From Clostridiales bacterium 38_11 (lineage in GTDB: Bacteria; Bacillota; Clostridia; Tissierellales; Dethiosulfatibacteraceae): a DNA stretch of 41,267 nucleotides. The stretch is from assembly GCA_001509345.1 (NCBI GenBank), contig LGGM01000012.1, positions 1-41,267 on the forward strand, written 5' to 3'. The position numbers and the translations under genes were made by a program. The notes under the pieces are model-generated. The model saw only the letters and a program-made list of their open reading frames with translations, did not search any database and was not told the DNA's origin. Of the stretch, positions 15,494 through 24,724 are shown piece after piece. How positions within the stretch are numbered: the first letter of the stretch is position 1; each line of letters starts with the position of its first letter.

Positions 15494-15888
15494 AGTTCCT
15501 CCAAAGATAATATGATTTCTAAATCATTTAATATTTATAATTCATACTAAATCTTATATGTGTCAAAAGTATGAAGATTTTTCCTATAAACATCACAAAA
15601 TAAAAAACTGACACTAATCTTTTCCGTGCCAGTTTATAATTCTATTATTAATGTTTTATCTAAATATGATTTGTACCCATCAATTGAAAACTCAAAGCTT
15701 TGATAGACATCTAGTCATCTATCTATTTTTTCTGATTCATCTCTTCCTAAGGCTTTTGTAATTTCTTATCGACGGATGCAGCGTTCTCGGAGCATTTTTC
15801 AGTTTCAACAATTTAAAATTATTGTCGCGTCAAAATTAATGTAAACTTAAATTGATATATCTTCTCTGCTTAGATTAATTTTGTGCTA
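15494..15888 (-). other. 395-nt intergenic region with terminator and a possible coding remnant
   Basis: Besides the hairpin at 15604-15637, one minus-strand frame at about 15765-15634 reads EITKALGRDESEKIDR, a TGA in place of a likely Trp codon, then LDVYQSFEFSIDGYKS and YLDKTLIIEL before TAA. It may be the tail of a decayed gene of a family I cannot name. A TTGACA lies near 15566 on the minus strand ahead of the 4Fe-4S gene but without a convincing -10 at 16-18 nt. No other features seen. Confidence 0.3.
15604..15637 (-). terminator. Intrinsic terminator downstream of korB
   Basis: On the minus strand AAACTGGCAC and GTGTCAGTTT pair over ten positions (one G-U) around an 11-nt loop, followed by TTTTTTATTTTG. 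It lies about 250 nt past the korB stop and before the start of the 4Fe-4S gene, separating the two minus-strand units. Confidence 0.6.
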
Positions 15889-16746
15889 CTATATAAATTC
15901 TTCAATTAATGATTGAATGAGTTTTGCATCGTAAGGTATTTCTAATAAAGTGCTCTCTTTTAGAAAATCGAAGTGATTTGTATAGCTCTTTTTGTCTTCC
16001 CTGTAAATGATACCCAGCGGTATTTTATCTCCCCACTCCAACGCTTTGGTCATTGCACCAATTTTATCATTTGGATTGTATGATTCATCTCCTGTCAGCT
16101 TATAAACTCTTTTTTTATACCAGGCAAACGTGTTTACCTTATTGAAGCTGACGCAAGGCTGCAAAATGTCCACAAGAGCATAGCCATTATAATTAATAGC
16201 TTCCTTCATCATTTCTTTTAAATGTTCCTTGTCTCCACTGAAAGCTCTTGCAACAAATCCCGCTCCAAGAGCGATAGCTGTAAGAATTGGATTCAATGCT
16301 TGATTGATGACCCCATCCGGTGTAAAGTCCGTCACATGTCCTACATCAGAGGTTGGTGAGGATTGTCCTTTGGTCAATCCATATATTTGGTTATTATGGA
16401 CAAAATGCGTCATATCGACATTTCTTCTGATATTGTGGATAAAATGATTACCCCCTTCACCATAAGAATCCCCATCTCCTGTATTGATGATAACTGTAAG
16501 ATTGTGATTGACTATTTTTGCAGCCGCCGCGGGTGGCAGCGCTCTTCCGTGAAGTCCTGCAAATCCGTTCACATTAAGATATTGCGGTGTTTTGGCAGCC
16601 TGTCCGATTCCCCCTACGATCAACACCTCATGTGGATTCAAGTCCAGCTCTGTCAAAGCCCCTTTGAGTGATTCCAAAATGGAAAAATCACCACAACCTG
16701 GGCACCACGCTGTTTCAAAAGTCTTAAACTCATGAATGTTAGACAT
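15889..16746 (-). CDS. korB: 2-oxoacid:ferredoxin oxidoreductase, beta subunit
   Basis: A 285-residue TPP-binding beta subunit. It has CPGCG at residues 15-19, the TPP/Mg motif GDGDSYGEGGNH (about 90-101), NNQIYGLTKGQSSPTS (118-133), and the late Cys198 in ILQPCVSFN. Two-subunit enzymes oxidatively decarboxylate 2-oxoacids with CoA, reducing ferredoxin. The cluster ligand usually found in GIGC is Gln49 here (GGIGQAAKTP), so one of the four usual 4Fe-4S cysteines is replaced. I recall this GIGQAAK variant in other clostridial members. The gene starts 3 nt after the alpha-subunit stop. 2-Oxoglutarate is not assured as substrate. Confidence 0.88.
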   Translation of the reverse strand: MSNIHEFKTFETAWCPGCGDFSILESLKGALTELDLNPHEVLIVGGIGQAAKTPQYLNVNGFAGLHGRALPPAAAAKIVNHNLTVIINTGDGDSYGEGGNHFIHNIRRNVDMTHFVHNNQIYGLTKGQSSPTSDVGHVTDFTPDGVINQALNPILTAIALGAGFVARAFSGDKEHLKEMMKEAINYNGYALVDILQPCVSFNKVNTFAWYKKRVYKLTGDESYNPNDKIGAMTKALEWGDKIPLGIIYREDKKSYTNHFDFLKESTLLEIPYDAKLIQSLIEEFI

Positions 16747-16749
16747 GGA

Positions 16750-18426
16750 TTATACCTCCTTCACTTTTTCTACGATTCCAGATGCTGACAATGGTCTGCC
16801 ATCAAATTTTAGAACTGATGCGGTCATTGTTATTCCTGTTTCTTGTCTTATCAAGTCAGCAAGCTGTCCGTAATAGTTTTGTTCAACATTGATAATTGTT
16901 TTGGCTGTTTTAGCTTTTTCCAGTAATCTCTTATCCGGTAACGGCCAAATATCACCGAATACAAGTGCCCCGTATTTTTTTTCACCAGATTTATTCAGCT
17001 GATCAACCGCTTCTGATAGTTGGCTATATGTACCGCCCCATCCTACTAAAAGAACATCCATGTTCTCTTCACCAAGCAACTCAGGTTCGAGAAGTTCTTT
17101 TTTGAGCAATTCGAATTTTCTGGCTCTCTTTTCCACCATATCTATCCTGACTGCTGCATCTTCTGTGATGTTGCCTATGATATCGTGTTCATCGCTATCA
17201 ATATTGACAGCAGTACCAGGTACAATTCCAGGTATTAACCTTGGTGATACGCCATTTTCTGTCAATTCATAGCGGTTGTAGATCTTACCTTCTTCATATT
17301 GCTTCGGGTCCGCAAGATGTCTCTCAATGGTGATTTTATCCAAATCAAATGGCTCTATGGTCTGTAACGCGTCAGAGATGTACTGATCGCCAAGTAGTAT
17401 GACCGGTAATTGATATTTATCAGCTATATTGAATGCTCTGGTTGTCTGATAAAACGCATCTTCCGGATTTCGAACTGCGATAACCATTCTTCCAAATTCA
17501 CCTTGAGAGGCATTGATTGCAAATTTCAAATCACCTTGCTCCGTTCTTGTTGGAAGGCCAGTAGCTGGTCCGGGTCTCTGGATAACAGCTATAACCAGTG
17601 GTATCTCTGCAATCCCTGCAAGTCCAAGTGCTTCAGTCATAAGCGAAAAACCACCACCGGAAGTTCCTGTCATAGAGCGGACACCTGCATAAGAAGCGCC
17701 GATTGCCATGTTAATGGCAGCAAGCTCATCCTCTGCCTGTTCAACGATTATTTTAGCTTGTTTGGCTCTTCTGGTTAGGTAACTCATGATAGATGTCGAA
17801 GGTGTCATTGGGTAGGCACTGTAGAATTTAAGCCCTGCAGCCAAAGCACCCAATGCAATTGCCTCATTAGTTTGAATTAGCATTGTTTTTTTAGAACTGC
17901 CTTTCCCAATTTGATATCGACTTTCAACCATTTTTTGTCCATGTCTAAATGAAGCCATATTTTGTTCTGTAACCTCATCGACAAACTTTTCTGAAAAAAT
18001 CTCCTTCATAAAAGATACGTCCATACCGAACAGTTTGGTCAGAGCTCCTAAAGTCACGCTGGACATAGTCTTTATATTCCCTACTTCCTTGGCAGTTTCT
18101 TTTGCATGAATTGTTATAAGACGATTATCCGCCGATTTTACTTCCTGGTCTGCAAACACAAATCCGTCAGGTTTCAATCTGCCAATATGCAGATCTAAAG
18201 TCTCTTGATTTAATGCAATGATGCCGTCCAGTTCTTCACTGTGACTCTTGACTTTCTCATTGGAAAAACGAATCTGAAAAAAATTGTGTCCTCCCCTGAC
18301 TCTTGACATATAGTCCTGAAGTGTGAATATCTGATACCCTCTTCTATGAAGCACCTGAGAGAAGACAGAAGCTAGGGTATCCATTCCCTGTCCTGCTGCT
18401 CCTCCAATCAAAATATTGTAAACCAT
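16750..18426 (-). CDS. korA: 2-oxoacid:ferredoxin oxidoreductase, fused gamma-alpha subunit
   Basis: A 558-residue protein. Residues 1-175 are the gamma domain (GGAAGQGMDTLASVFSQVL, then RVRGGHNFFQIRFS). Residues about 185-558 are the alpha part, with the substrate-loop motif YPMTPSTS at 205-212 and QAEDELAAINMAIGASYAG. This gamma-alpha fusion with a separate beta subunit is the two-subunit KorAB type; no ferredoxin-like delta subunit is encoded nearby. The ribosome binding site region reads GATGGGGTGAAAAA. It lies 31 nt after the lipoprotein gene and 3 nt before korB. The exact 2-oxoacid cannot be decided. Confidence 0.92.
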   Translation of the reverse strand: MVYNILIGGAAGQGMDTLASVFSQVLHRRGYQIFTLQDYMSRVRGGHNFFQIRFSNEKVKSHSEELDGIIALNQETLDLHIGRLKPDGFVFADQEVKSADNRLITIHAKETAKEVGNIKTMSSVTLGALTKLFGMDVSFMKEIFSEKFVDEVTEQNMASFRHGQKMVESRYQIGKGSSKKTMLIQTNEAIALGALAAGLKFYSAYPMTPSTSIMSYLTRRAKQAKIIVEQAEDELAAINMAIGASYAGVRSMTGTSGGGFSLMTEALGLAGIAEIPLVIAVIQRPGPATGLPTRTEQGDLKFAINASQGEFGRMVIAVRNPEDAFYQTTRAFNIADKYQLPVILLGDQYISDALQTIEPFDLDKITIERHLADPKQYEEGKIYNRYELTENGVSPRLIPGIVPGTAVNIDSDEHDIIGNITEDAAVRIDMVEKRARKFELLKKELLEPELLGEENMDVLLVGWGGTYSQLSEAVDQLNKSGEKKYGALVFGDIWPLPDKRLLEKAKTAKTIINVEQNYYGQLADLIRQETGITMTASVLKFDGRPLSASGIVEKVKEV

Positions 18427-18457
18427 TTTTTCACCCCATCTTTTTTGTTCTGACTAT

Positions 18458-19255
18458 CTACATCTTCTCAATATCAACAAGCATATTGTCACCCGACTCA
18501 TTTATATAATAATGAATTCTGACAACATCATCTATCTTCAGATCCAAATCATTAACGGCTTGTATTACATCATCATCAACAATATATTGTCTGATTGCCA
18601 TAGCATCCGGTACACCTGTGATCTTGATTTCAAGGCTTCCTTCATTGCTGATGCCATTGTATCTACCGGTTTCAGTCCGATATTGCTGATTAATCTCGCT
18701 CTGGTCAGAGTTTTGAAAAAAAAGAATCATATTTCTACCATAGGAGTCTGTATAATATTTCAATGTCACCTGATCTCCTACTTCCAATGCTTTATCAGTT
18801 GAAGTAAAGAGTTTAACAGGTATCCAAAAGACATCTTGTGTTCCATCTGATTCAACAAAGATAACTTGATTATCCATAAATCTAGTGATAATACCTGAGA
18901 CTTCTATTTCTTCAGATCCCAGTGGTGCTTCCAGTTCATCCGCTTTGACAATTTTTTTTATCTGATTCTGATTCTCTGAATTGATAACATACTCAATGTC
19001 AACCGCTGTATAACTCATCAGATCATCGATATATCCAGCTTCTTCATCCATATGCAACTTAAAGACTATGGTACCATTTATTGTTTCAACTTCAATGAAG
19101 TTTGGGTCAATTCGTCCAATATACACACCTTGGGTCAATAAAACCTCCTCTTCGGCTTCCGTGGTTGAAGTTTCAGCTGTGTTATCCGATGCTTGTGTGC
19201 ATGATGCCAAGAATAACGCCATGACCAGGCTAAGTATCAGTAGTTTAATTCTCAT
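18458..19255 (-). CDS. Lipoprotein with three repeated beta-rich domains, function unknown
   Basis: A 265-residue protein with a lipoprotein signal peptide and lipobox LASC (Cys19). After a Ser/Thr/Glu-rich linker come three modules of about 65-70 residues: VYIGRIDPNFIEVET...TAVDIEYVINSEN..IKKIVK, SGIITRFMDNQVIFVES...VGDQVTLKYYTDSYGRNMI, and GSLEIKITGVPDA...IDDVVRIHYYINESGDNML. Each has the pattern G-I-I..ID.N.I.V...D...Y, ending in a V.I.YYI/T...G.N strand pair, like OB-fold or S1-like beta units. No catalytic motif is seen. It lies 28 nt after clpB and 31 nt before korA. Surface exposure is inferred from the lipobox. Confidence 0.82.
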   Translation of the reverse strand: MRIKLLILSLVMALFLASCTQASDNTAETSTTEAEEEVLLTQGVYIGRIDPNFIEVETINGTIVFKLHMDEEAGYIDDLMSYTAVDIEYVINSENQNQIKKIVKADELEAPLGSEEIEVSGIITRFMDNQVIFVESDGTQDVFWIPVKLFTSTDKALEVGDQVTLKYYTDSYGRNMILFFQNSDQSEINQQYRTETGRYNGISNEGSLEIKITGVPDAMAIRQYIVDDDVIQAVNDLDLKIDDVVRIHYYINESGDNMLVDIEKM

Positions 19256-19283
19256 TTCTTATACCTCCTAACAAAAGCTTATT

Positions 19284-21878
19284 TCATTTTTTTGAATGTA
19301 CTACCAGCCGTTCATCTTTAACGCCTATCTCGACCACCGAGTCTTCTTCAATCTCTCCTGATATTAAAGACCTGGCCAACAATGTCTCAATGTTGTGTTG
19401 AATATATCGTTTCAATGGTCTTGCACCATAAATCCTATCATAGCCTTTTTGAGCAATAAACCCAGCCGTATCTTCCGAAATCTCCAGCTCAATTCTTTTA
19501 TCAGCCAAACGCAACTCCAGCTCTCTGAGCATAAGTCTGACCACTTTCTTTATATCTTCTCTTCCCAAAGGTTTGAAGAAGATGATGTCGTCAATTCTAT
19601 TCAAAAACTCCGGTCTGAATCTACGACTCATCTCTGCGCTTATCATTTTTTTTATACTATCAGGTATCTCTTCTTCCATATCATTTTCCAACAAATACTC
19701 AGAACCAATATTCGATGTCATGATAATGATTGTATTTTTGAAATCAACTGTCCTGCCTTGACTATCGGTCACACGGCCTTCATCCAATATCTGTAACAAA
19801 ACATTGAATATATCACCATGTGCTTTCTCGATTTCATCAAATAGCAAGACTGAATAAGGCTTCCTTCTGACAGCTTCAGTCAGTTGCCCTCCTTCCTCAT
19901 ACCCTACATATCCGGGTGGCGCTCCGATCAGTCTGGATACGGTATGCTTTTCCATATACTCTGACATATCAATCCGTATCATGTTATCAACAGAATCAAA
20001 GAGGTTAACCGCCAAAGTTTTTGCAAGTTCTGTTTTCCCCACTCCTGTTGGTCCAAGAAAAATAAACGATCCTATTGGTTTTCCAGGGTCTTTGATACCA
20101 GCTCTTGCTCTAAGTATGGCATCAGCTACCAAGTCCACAGCCTCATCCTGTCCTACCACGCTTTGATGTAATATAGCTGGAAGATTAAGCAGTTTCTCCT
20201 TTTCACCCTCCATAAGTTTACTTAAAGGTATTCTGGTCCAACGGGAAATGATTTGAGCGATTTCTTCTTGATCCACTTCTTCTTTTAAGAGCTCTATCTT
20301 AAACTTTTGAGATTTTTCTGCTTCTTCCAATCTTTTTTCCAAAATAGGGAGTTTACCATACTTCAATTCAGCCGCTAGATTAAGGTCGTATTTTCTTTGG
20401 GCTTTATCAATGTCCTGATGTGTCTGCTCCAATTCTTTTCTAATTTGCTTGATTTCATTCAAAGATGTCTTTTCATTTTCCCATTGGGTTTTGAGACTGC
20501 TATACTCGCTTTTGTAATCGGCCAATTCACGTTGGAGCTCATCAAGTCTGATTTTACTGCCTGAATCCTTTTCCTTTTTCAATGCCGCCTCTTCAATCTC
20601 CAATTGCATGATTTTTCGGTTTATGCTATCAATCGCTCCAGGCATTGAATTTAATTCCGTTTTTATAAGGGCACAGGCTTCATCTATCAGGTCGATGGCT
20701 TTATCCGGTAGAAACCGGTCGGTAATATAGCGATGGCTCAAGATTGCAGCACTCACCAGAGCGCTATCCTGTATTTTAACACCATGGAATACCTCGAATC
20801 GTTCTTTTAGTCCTCGAAGGATTGATATGGTATCCTCAACAGTTGGCTCTTCCACCATGACAGGTTGAAACCTTCTCTCCAAGGCTTTATCTTTTTCAAT
20901 ATTTTTTCTGTACTCTTCAAGAGTAGTTGCACCGATGCAATGTAATTCTCCCCTGGCCAGCATCGGTTTAAGCATGTTTCCAGCATCCATGCTACCTTCT
21001 GCTTTACCCGCTCCGACGATTGTATGAAGTTCATCAATAAACAGAATGATTTCTCCCTCAGATTCCTTGACTTCCTTCAAAACAGCCTTCAGTCTTTCTT
21101 CAAATTCTCCACGAAACTTGGCACCTGCAACAAGAGAGGCCATATCCAAAGAGAAAATTCTCTTGTTGATCAATCCCTCAGGTACATCTCCTCTTACAAT
21201 CCGATGGGCTAGGCCTTCTGCTATTGCTGTCTTTCCTACCCCTGGCTCACCAATGAGAACCGGATTATTCTTGGTTTTCCTTGACAATATACGGATAACA
21301 TGGCGAATCTCCTCATCTCTTCCAATGACTGGGTCCAACTTGTTCTCACGTGCATCTTTCACCATATCATGACCGTATTTTAGCAAAACTTCATATGTAG
21401 CTTCAGGGTTATCAGAAATAACTCTCTGATTGCCTCGAACTTCAGACATAGCTTTAAGAAATCCATTTCTATCAATTCCATAGGCTGCTATCAGATTTTG
21501 TATTTCTCCTCTGGATTCAACAAGAACACCTAAAAACAAGTGTTCTATTGAGATATACTCGTCCTTGAGGTGTTCCGCCTCTTTTTCTGCCTTTTGCATG
21601 ATTTTATTCAGTTCAGCCGTAACGTAGATTTTACCGGACTCTATTCCAGGACCAGAGACTTTTGGTTTTTTCTCGATAATCCTGGCTAATTCATTTTTAA
21701 AAGATTCTACGTCTTTACCCATTTTTACAAAAAACCTTGCCAACAAACCGTTTTCCTGTTCCAACATAGCGAGCAGAAGATGATCAGGCCCTACCTCAAT
21801 ATGACCGTACTCCAAGGCTTTGCTCTGAGCTTTTTCTATAGCATCCAGTGATTTCTGAGTCATCTTGTTCATGTTCAT
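19284..21878 (-). CDS. clpB: ClpB disaggregase (Hsp100 AAA+ chaperone)
   Basis: An 864-residue ClpB, the usual length. Order: N-domain (to about 145), first AAA+ module with Walker A GEPGVGKT (near 206) and Walker [10 protein letters not shown], the middle coiled coil (about 410-520, with long Lys/Glu heptads) that separates ClpB from ClpA/ClpC, and second AAA+ module with GPTGVGKT (near 604), [36 protein letters not shown] and the sensor 2 GARPLKR. It rescues aggregated proteins together with DnaK. The promoter at 21923-21951 is a plain sigma-A type; no CIRCE inverted repeat or CtsR heptad repeat is visible in the leader. Confidence 0.97.
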   Translation of the reverse strand: MNMNKMTQKSLDAIEKAQSKALEYGHIEVGPDHLLLAMLEQENGLLARFFVKMGKDVESFKNELARIIEKKPKVSGPGIESGKIYVTAELNKIMQKAEKEAEHLKDEYISIEHLFLGVLVESRGEIQNLIAAYGIDRNGFLKAMSEVRGNQRVISDNPEATYEVLLKYGHDMVKDARENKLDPVIGRDEEIRHVIRILSRKTKNNPVLIGEPGVGKTAIAEGLAHRIVRGDVPEGLINKRIFSLDMASLVAGAKFRGEFEERLKAVLKEVKESEGEIILFIDELHTIVGAGKAEGSMDAGNMLKPMLARGELHCIGATTLEEYRKNIEKDKALERRFQPVMVEEPTVEDTISILRGLKERFEVFHGVKIQDSALVSAAILSHRYITDRFLPDKAIDLIDEACALIKTELNSMPGAIDSINRKIMQLEIEEAALKKEKDSGSKIRLDELQRELADYKSEYSSLKTQWENEKTSLNEIKQIRKELEQTHQDIDKAQRKYDLNLAAELKYGKLPILEKRLEEAEKSQKFKIELLKEEVDQEEIAQIISRWTRIPLSKLMEGEKEKLLNLPAILHQSVVGQDEAVDLVADAILRARAGIKDPGKPIGSFIFLGPTGVGKTELAKTLAVNLFDSVDNMIRIDMSEYMEKHTVSRLIGAPPGYVGYEEGGQLTEAVRRKPYSVLLFDEIEKAHGDIFNVLLQILDEGRVTDSQGRTVDFKNTIIIMTSNIGSEYLLENDMEEEIPDSIKKMISAEMSRRFRPEFLNRIDDIIFFKPLGREDIKKVVRLMLRELELRLADKRIELEISEDTAGFIAQKGYDRIYGARPLKRYIQHNIETLLARSLISGEIEEDSVVEIGVKDERLVVHSKK

Positions 21879-21922
21879 AAAACGATCCCTCTCTCATAAT
21901 AGTTCTAATGTTTTCACATACA

Positions 21923-21951
21923 ATTATACATCTATTTGTAGGAATAATCAA
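21923..21951 (-). promoter_or_regulatory. Sigma-A promoter of clpB
   Basis: Minus strand: TTGATT (21951-21946), 17 nt, then a perfect TATAAT (21928-21923), about 45 nt before the clpB ATG. No CIRCE or CtsR operator overlaps it, so heat-shock control, if any, must use another mechanism. Confidence 0.75.
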
Positions 21952-21962
21952 TGAAGGTTAAG

Positions 21963-22155
21963 TCACATCCTATAAAAATAGATGTCAGTTAATGCAGAAT
22001 GTTCCAAGGGTCCTGTCAAGTGCTTCTCTGTTGTATTATACCTTGAGGTAGCCTGACTCGGTGATCCGAATTGTTGAAGCATCTGTTTTATCTTTTCTAT
22101 TCTTATTCCAGATTTTTTGTCCAACCGCATAGGTGTATCTTTCAATCAAGTCCAT
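21963..22155 (-). pseudogene. HAAS/DUF1700-type protein remnant downstream of padR
   Basis: From the ATG at 22155 (after a perfect AAGGAGG) the frame gives MDLIERYTYAV, the usual start of HAAS (DUF1700/permease-prefix) proteins encoded after PadR regulators, and then drifts to a stop. Another frame carries the later family motif IEKIKQMLQQFGSPSQ, ATSRYNTTEKHLTGP. So a frameshift and internal deletions have collapsed a protein of about 200 residues into about 190 nt. These proteins are thought to be membrane partners or targets of PadR. Now dead. Confidence 0.62.
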
Positions 22156-22175
22156 TTTAATCCTCCTTGTATAAT

Positions 22176-22400
22176 TCAGTTATAGGAATAATCAAATAGT
22201 TTGTCAGTTATACTGACTACCTTTGACCACTCATCGGTCAGCATCTTCAACATTTCAAGGCCTTCCTGGCTAAGCTTATAATATCTCCGTTGTCTCGCTT
22301 CCTCCAGCTTCCATATGCTTTCAAGAAGATTGCGACTTTCTAGTCTTCTGAGCAATGGGTAAAGAGTGTTTTGTAAATTATTTTTAAATTTAAAATAACC
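22176..22400 (-). pseudogene. PadR-family regulator, 5' truncated remnant
   Basis: The minus-strand frame ending at TGA 22176-22178 reads NTLYPLLRRLESRNLL, ESIWKLEEARQRRYYK, LSQEGLEMLKMLTDEWSKV, the recognition-helix and wing half of PadR winged-helix regulators. The first 35-40 residues and the start codon are missing; an in-frame TGA lies just upstream near 22410. The deletion point is close to the promoter of the divergent rhodanese gene. It is followed directly by the HAAS remnant, so a two-gene padR unit has been lost here. Confidence 0.7.
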
Positions 22401-22470
22401 AAGCCATAATCATATGGCTGATTATTTCAAATTGAGCTATAATATATACATAAAACACAAGGGGTGACTA

Positions 22471-22896
22471 ATGATGAAAAGAATTCTAATAATTCTATTA
22501 ATCGCTTTTATGCTGATAACCGGTTGTACCACTCAGACTCAGGAAACGACACTTCAGTCAACATCAGCTGAAAGTGTAGAAAATGCAGCATACATCAAAA
22601 TAACAGCGCAAGAAGCAAAAGAAATAATAGACACAAAAGAAAACGTGATAGTTGTCGATGTTCGTACTGCAGAAGAGTACGCCGAGGGGCATATTCCCAA
22701 CTCAATGCTGATTCCAGGGACTCAAATAGGAGACCTTGCCCCTGATATGCTACCTGACCTAGACCAGACTATACTTGTCTACTGCCGAAGTGGCAATCGC
22801 AGTGCAGCCGCTGCAAAAGTCCTTATTGAGATGGGTTATACCAACATTATGGACTTTGGGGGTATAAAGGATTGGCCATATGAAATTGTAAAATAA
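22471..22896 (+). CDS. Rhodanese-like lipoprotein
   Basis: A 141-residue protein with a lipoprotein signal (MMKRILIILLIAFMLITGC, lipid Cys19) and one rhodanese domain. Motifs are VDVRTAEEYAEGHIPNS, the active-site loop CRSGNRS with catalytic Cys near 110, and GGIKDWP. Rhodanese domains carry sulfane sulfur on the Cys; in surface-anchored single-domain forms the partner is unknown. The ribosome binding site AAGGGGTG precedes tandem ATGs (22471, 22474). A TATAAT at 22438-22443 lies upstream, and the inverted repeat AGCCAT-N6-ATGGCT (22402-22419) overlaps its -35 region and may be an operator. It converges on ggt, with 26 nt between the stops. Confidence 0.92.
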   Translation: MMKRILIILLIAFMLITGCTTQTQETTLQSTSAESVENAAYIKITAQEAKEIIDTKENVIVVDVRTAEEYAEGHIPNSMLIPGTQIGDLAPDMLPDLDQTILVYCRSGNRSAAAAKVLIEMGYTNIMDFGGIKDWPYEIVK

Positions 22897-22922
22897 ATAA
22901 AAAAAGTTTTTCTCACCTGATT

Positions 22923-24533
22923 TCAATAACACGCAACTGATCCATCTGTCCTTGATTCAGTACCGCCAAATAATACCTCACCATTAGTGATGATCATCTC
23001 TCCTCTGCCAAAAGTTCCTGTAGAGGTAGCTATCGTCATATCATGGCCTAGGGCTTCAAGTGCGTTAACCAAATGAGTTGGAAAGTTTGGTTCGACTGTA
23101 AATTGCTTGCCTTCTAGCCATTGCCATCTTGGAGCGTCCAAAGCCATTTGTGGATTTAAATTGAAATCTATCAGATTCATCACTACCTGTAGGTGTCCTT
23201 GTGGCTGCATATAACCACCCATGACACCAAAAGGACCAACCGCTTTTTGATCCTTGAGTATGAATCCCGGTATGATTGTGTGGTAAGTCCTTTTCCCAGG
23301 CATCAAATAATTGTAATCATCCTTATCCAAAGAGAAATCAGCACCCCTATTCTGCAACGCTATGCCAGTACCATCAACTACTATACCAGATCCAAATCCC
23401 ATGTAATTGCTTTGAATGAATGATACCATGTTTCCATCCCCATCCGCTGTACATAAATATACAGTACCACTTGATGGCGGAATACCCGATTTGAAATCCT
23501 GAGCTACGTCAGTGATAAGTTTCCTTCTCTCGTCTGCAAATTCATCGTTCAACAAATCAGCTGCCTTATATTTCATGTAATTCGGATCTGTGACATATTT
23601 TTTCCCATCCGCAAATGCAAGCTTAATCGCTTCAAATTGCTTATGGTAAGTGTCAACTGATTCTTTTGCTGTAAAATCAAAGCTTTTCAGTATATTCAAG
23701 GCCATCAGAGCAACAATACCTTGTCCATTAGGAGGAATCTCACATATTTCATATCCTTTGTAATTGACTTTGATAGGCTCTACCCATTCCACCTGATAGG
23801 CAGCTAAGTCCTCTTTTCTAAGGTATCCTCCGTATTTTCTGGAACAGGCATCAATTTTCTCAGCCAATTCTCCTCTGTAAAAACTCTCCCCATCGGTGTT
23901 AGCGATATCTTCCAGTGTTTTGGCGTGGTTAGGCAGTTTGACCATCTCTCCCACTTTAGGGGGCCTGCCGTCAATAGTAAAAGTATTGTACCATTCGGCA
24001 TATTCTTCTGAGTTGCATTCAGTCTTATATTTTTTATACCCCCTATCCCAATTATATCCAAGAGTGGGTGTAACCGGATAACCCTCTCTGGCATATCGGA
24101 TTGCCGGTTCCAAAACGACACTTAAAGGAAGTTTGCCAAATCTATTCGACAACGCAGCCCATGTTGCAGGAGCTCCAGGTACAGTAACAGGTGTCCAACC
24201 AAATACAGGCATCTTTTCCAAGCCCTTCTCTTTTAAAATATCTGCTGATAATCCTTTCGGTGCAAATCCACTACCATTCAGACCGTATAGTTTTTCATCA
24301 TTTTTGATCCATACCAGTGCGAATGCATCCCCACCGATGCCATTTGATGTAGGTTCAACAACTGTCAAGCAGGCTGCTGTCGCTATAGCTGCGTCGACAG
24401 CATTACCGCCTTTTTTGAGCATATCAAGCCCTGCATTTGCCGCTAAGGGTTGTGAAGTAGCAACCATGCCATTTTTTGCAATATGTGTATTTCTATTGGA
24501 TGAATAGGGTTGAAAATTGCAATTAAAATCCAT
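22923..24533 (-). CDS. ggt: Gamma-glutamyltransferase, cytoplasmic YwrD-like type
   Basis: A 536-residue Ntn-hydrolase of the gamma-glutamyltransferase family. It has GMVATSQPLAANAGLDMLKKGGNAVDAAIA at the start, GIGGDAFALVW, the autoprocessing site before Thr357 in PPSSGTVYL, and later MGFGSGIVV and GRGEMIITNG. The enzyme cleaves gamma-glutamyl bonds (glutathione, gamma-glutamyl peptides) after self-cleavage at the catalytic Thr. There is no signal peptide, unlike periplasmic or secreted Ggt, so it is probably cytoplasmic. It is transcribed divergently from the Lrp/AsnC regulator from the promoter at 24574-24602. Confidence 0.93.
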   Translation of the reverse strand: MDFNCNFQPYSSNRNTHIAKNGMVATSQPLAANAGLDMLKKGGNAVDAAIATAACLTVVEPTSNGIGGDAFALVWIKNDEKLYGLNGSGFAPKGLSADILKEKGLEKMPVFGWTPVTVPGAPATWAALSNRFGKLPLSVVLEPAIRYAREGYPVTPTLGYNWDRGYKKYKTECNSEEYAEWYNTFTIDGRPPKVGEMVKLPNHAKTLEDIANTDGESFYRGELAEKIDACSRKYGGYLRKEDLAAYQVEWVEPIKVNYKGYEICEIPPNGQGIVALMALNILKSFDFTAKESVDTYHKQFEAIKLAFADGKKYVTDPNYMKYKAADLLNDEFADERRKLITDVAQDFKSGIPPSSGTVYLCTADGDGNMVSFIQSNYMGFGSGIVVDGTGIALQNRGADFSLDKDDYNYLMPGKRTYHTIIPGFILKDQKAVGPFGVMGGYMQPQGHLQVVMNLIDFNLNPQMALDAPRWQWLEGKQFTVEPNFPTHLVNALEALGHDMTIATSTGTFGRGEMIITNGEVLFGGTESRTDGSVACY

Positions 24534-24573
24534 TCTTGTAATACCTCCTCAAATATATCACTTGCTATCTACA

Positions 24574-24602
24574 AATATACCCCAATAATATTCTTTAATC
24601 AA
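24574..24602 (-). promoter_or_regulatory. Promoter of ggt
   Basis: Minus strand: TTGATT (24602-24597), 17 nt, TATATT (24579-24574), about 40 nt before the ggt ATG. The lrp-like gene is transcribed from the other side of the same 190-nt interval, so the regulator may act on both. Confidence 0.65.
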
Positions 24603-24724
24603 TCGACAAATAGCAGTATTTTTGTCATAATAAATGTAATTTCTTTAAATTTAGGATAATTTATTGATAATATGCTTTACATATGTTAAATTATAATAAA
24701 CAATATGCAAAAGGAGTATAAAAT

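Noticed and set aside
21879-21962. Search for CIRCE or CtsR operators before clpB
   Set aside because: No TTAGCACTC-N9-GAGTGCTAA and no GGTCAAA direct repeats were found.
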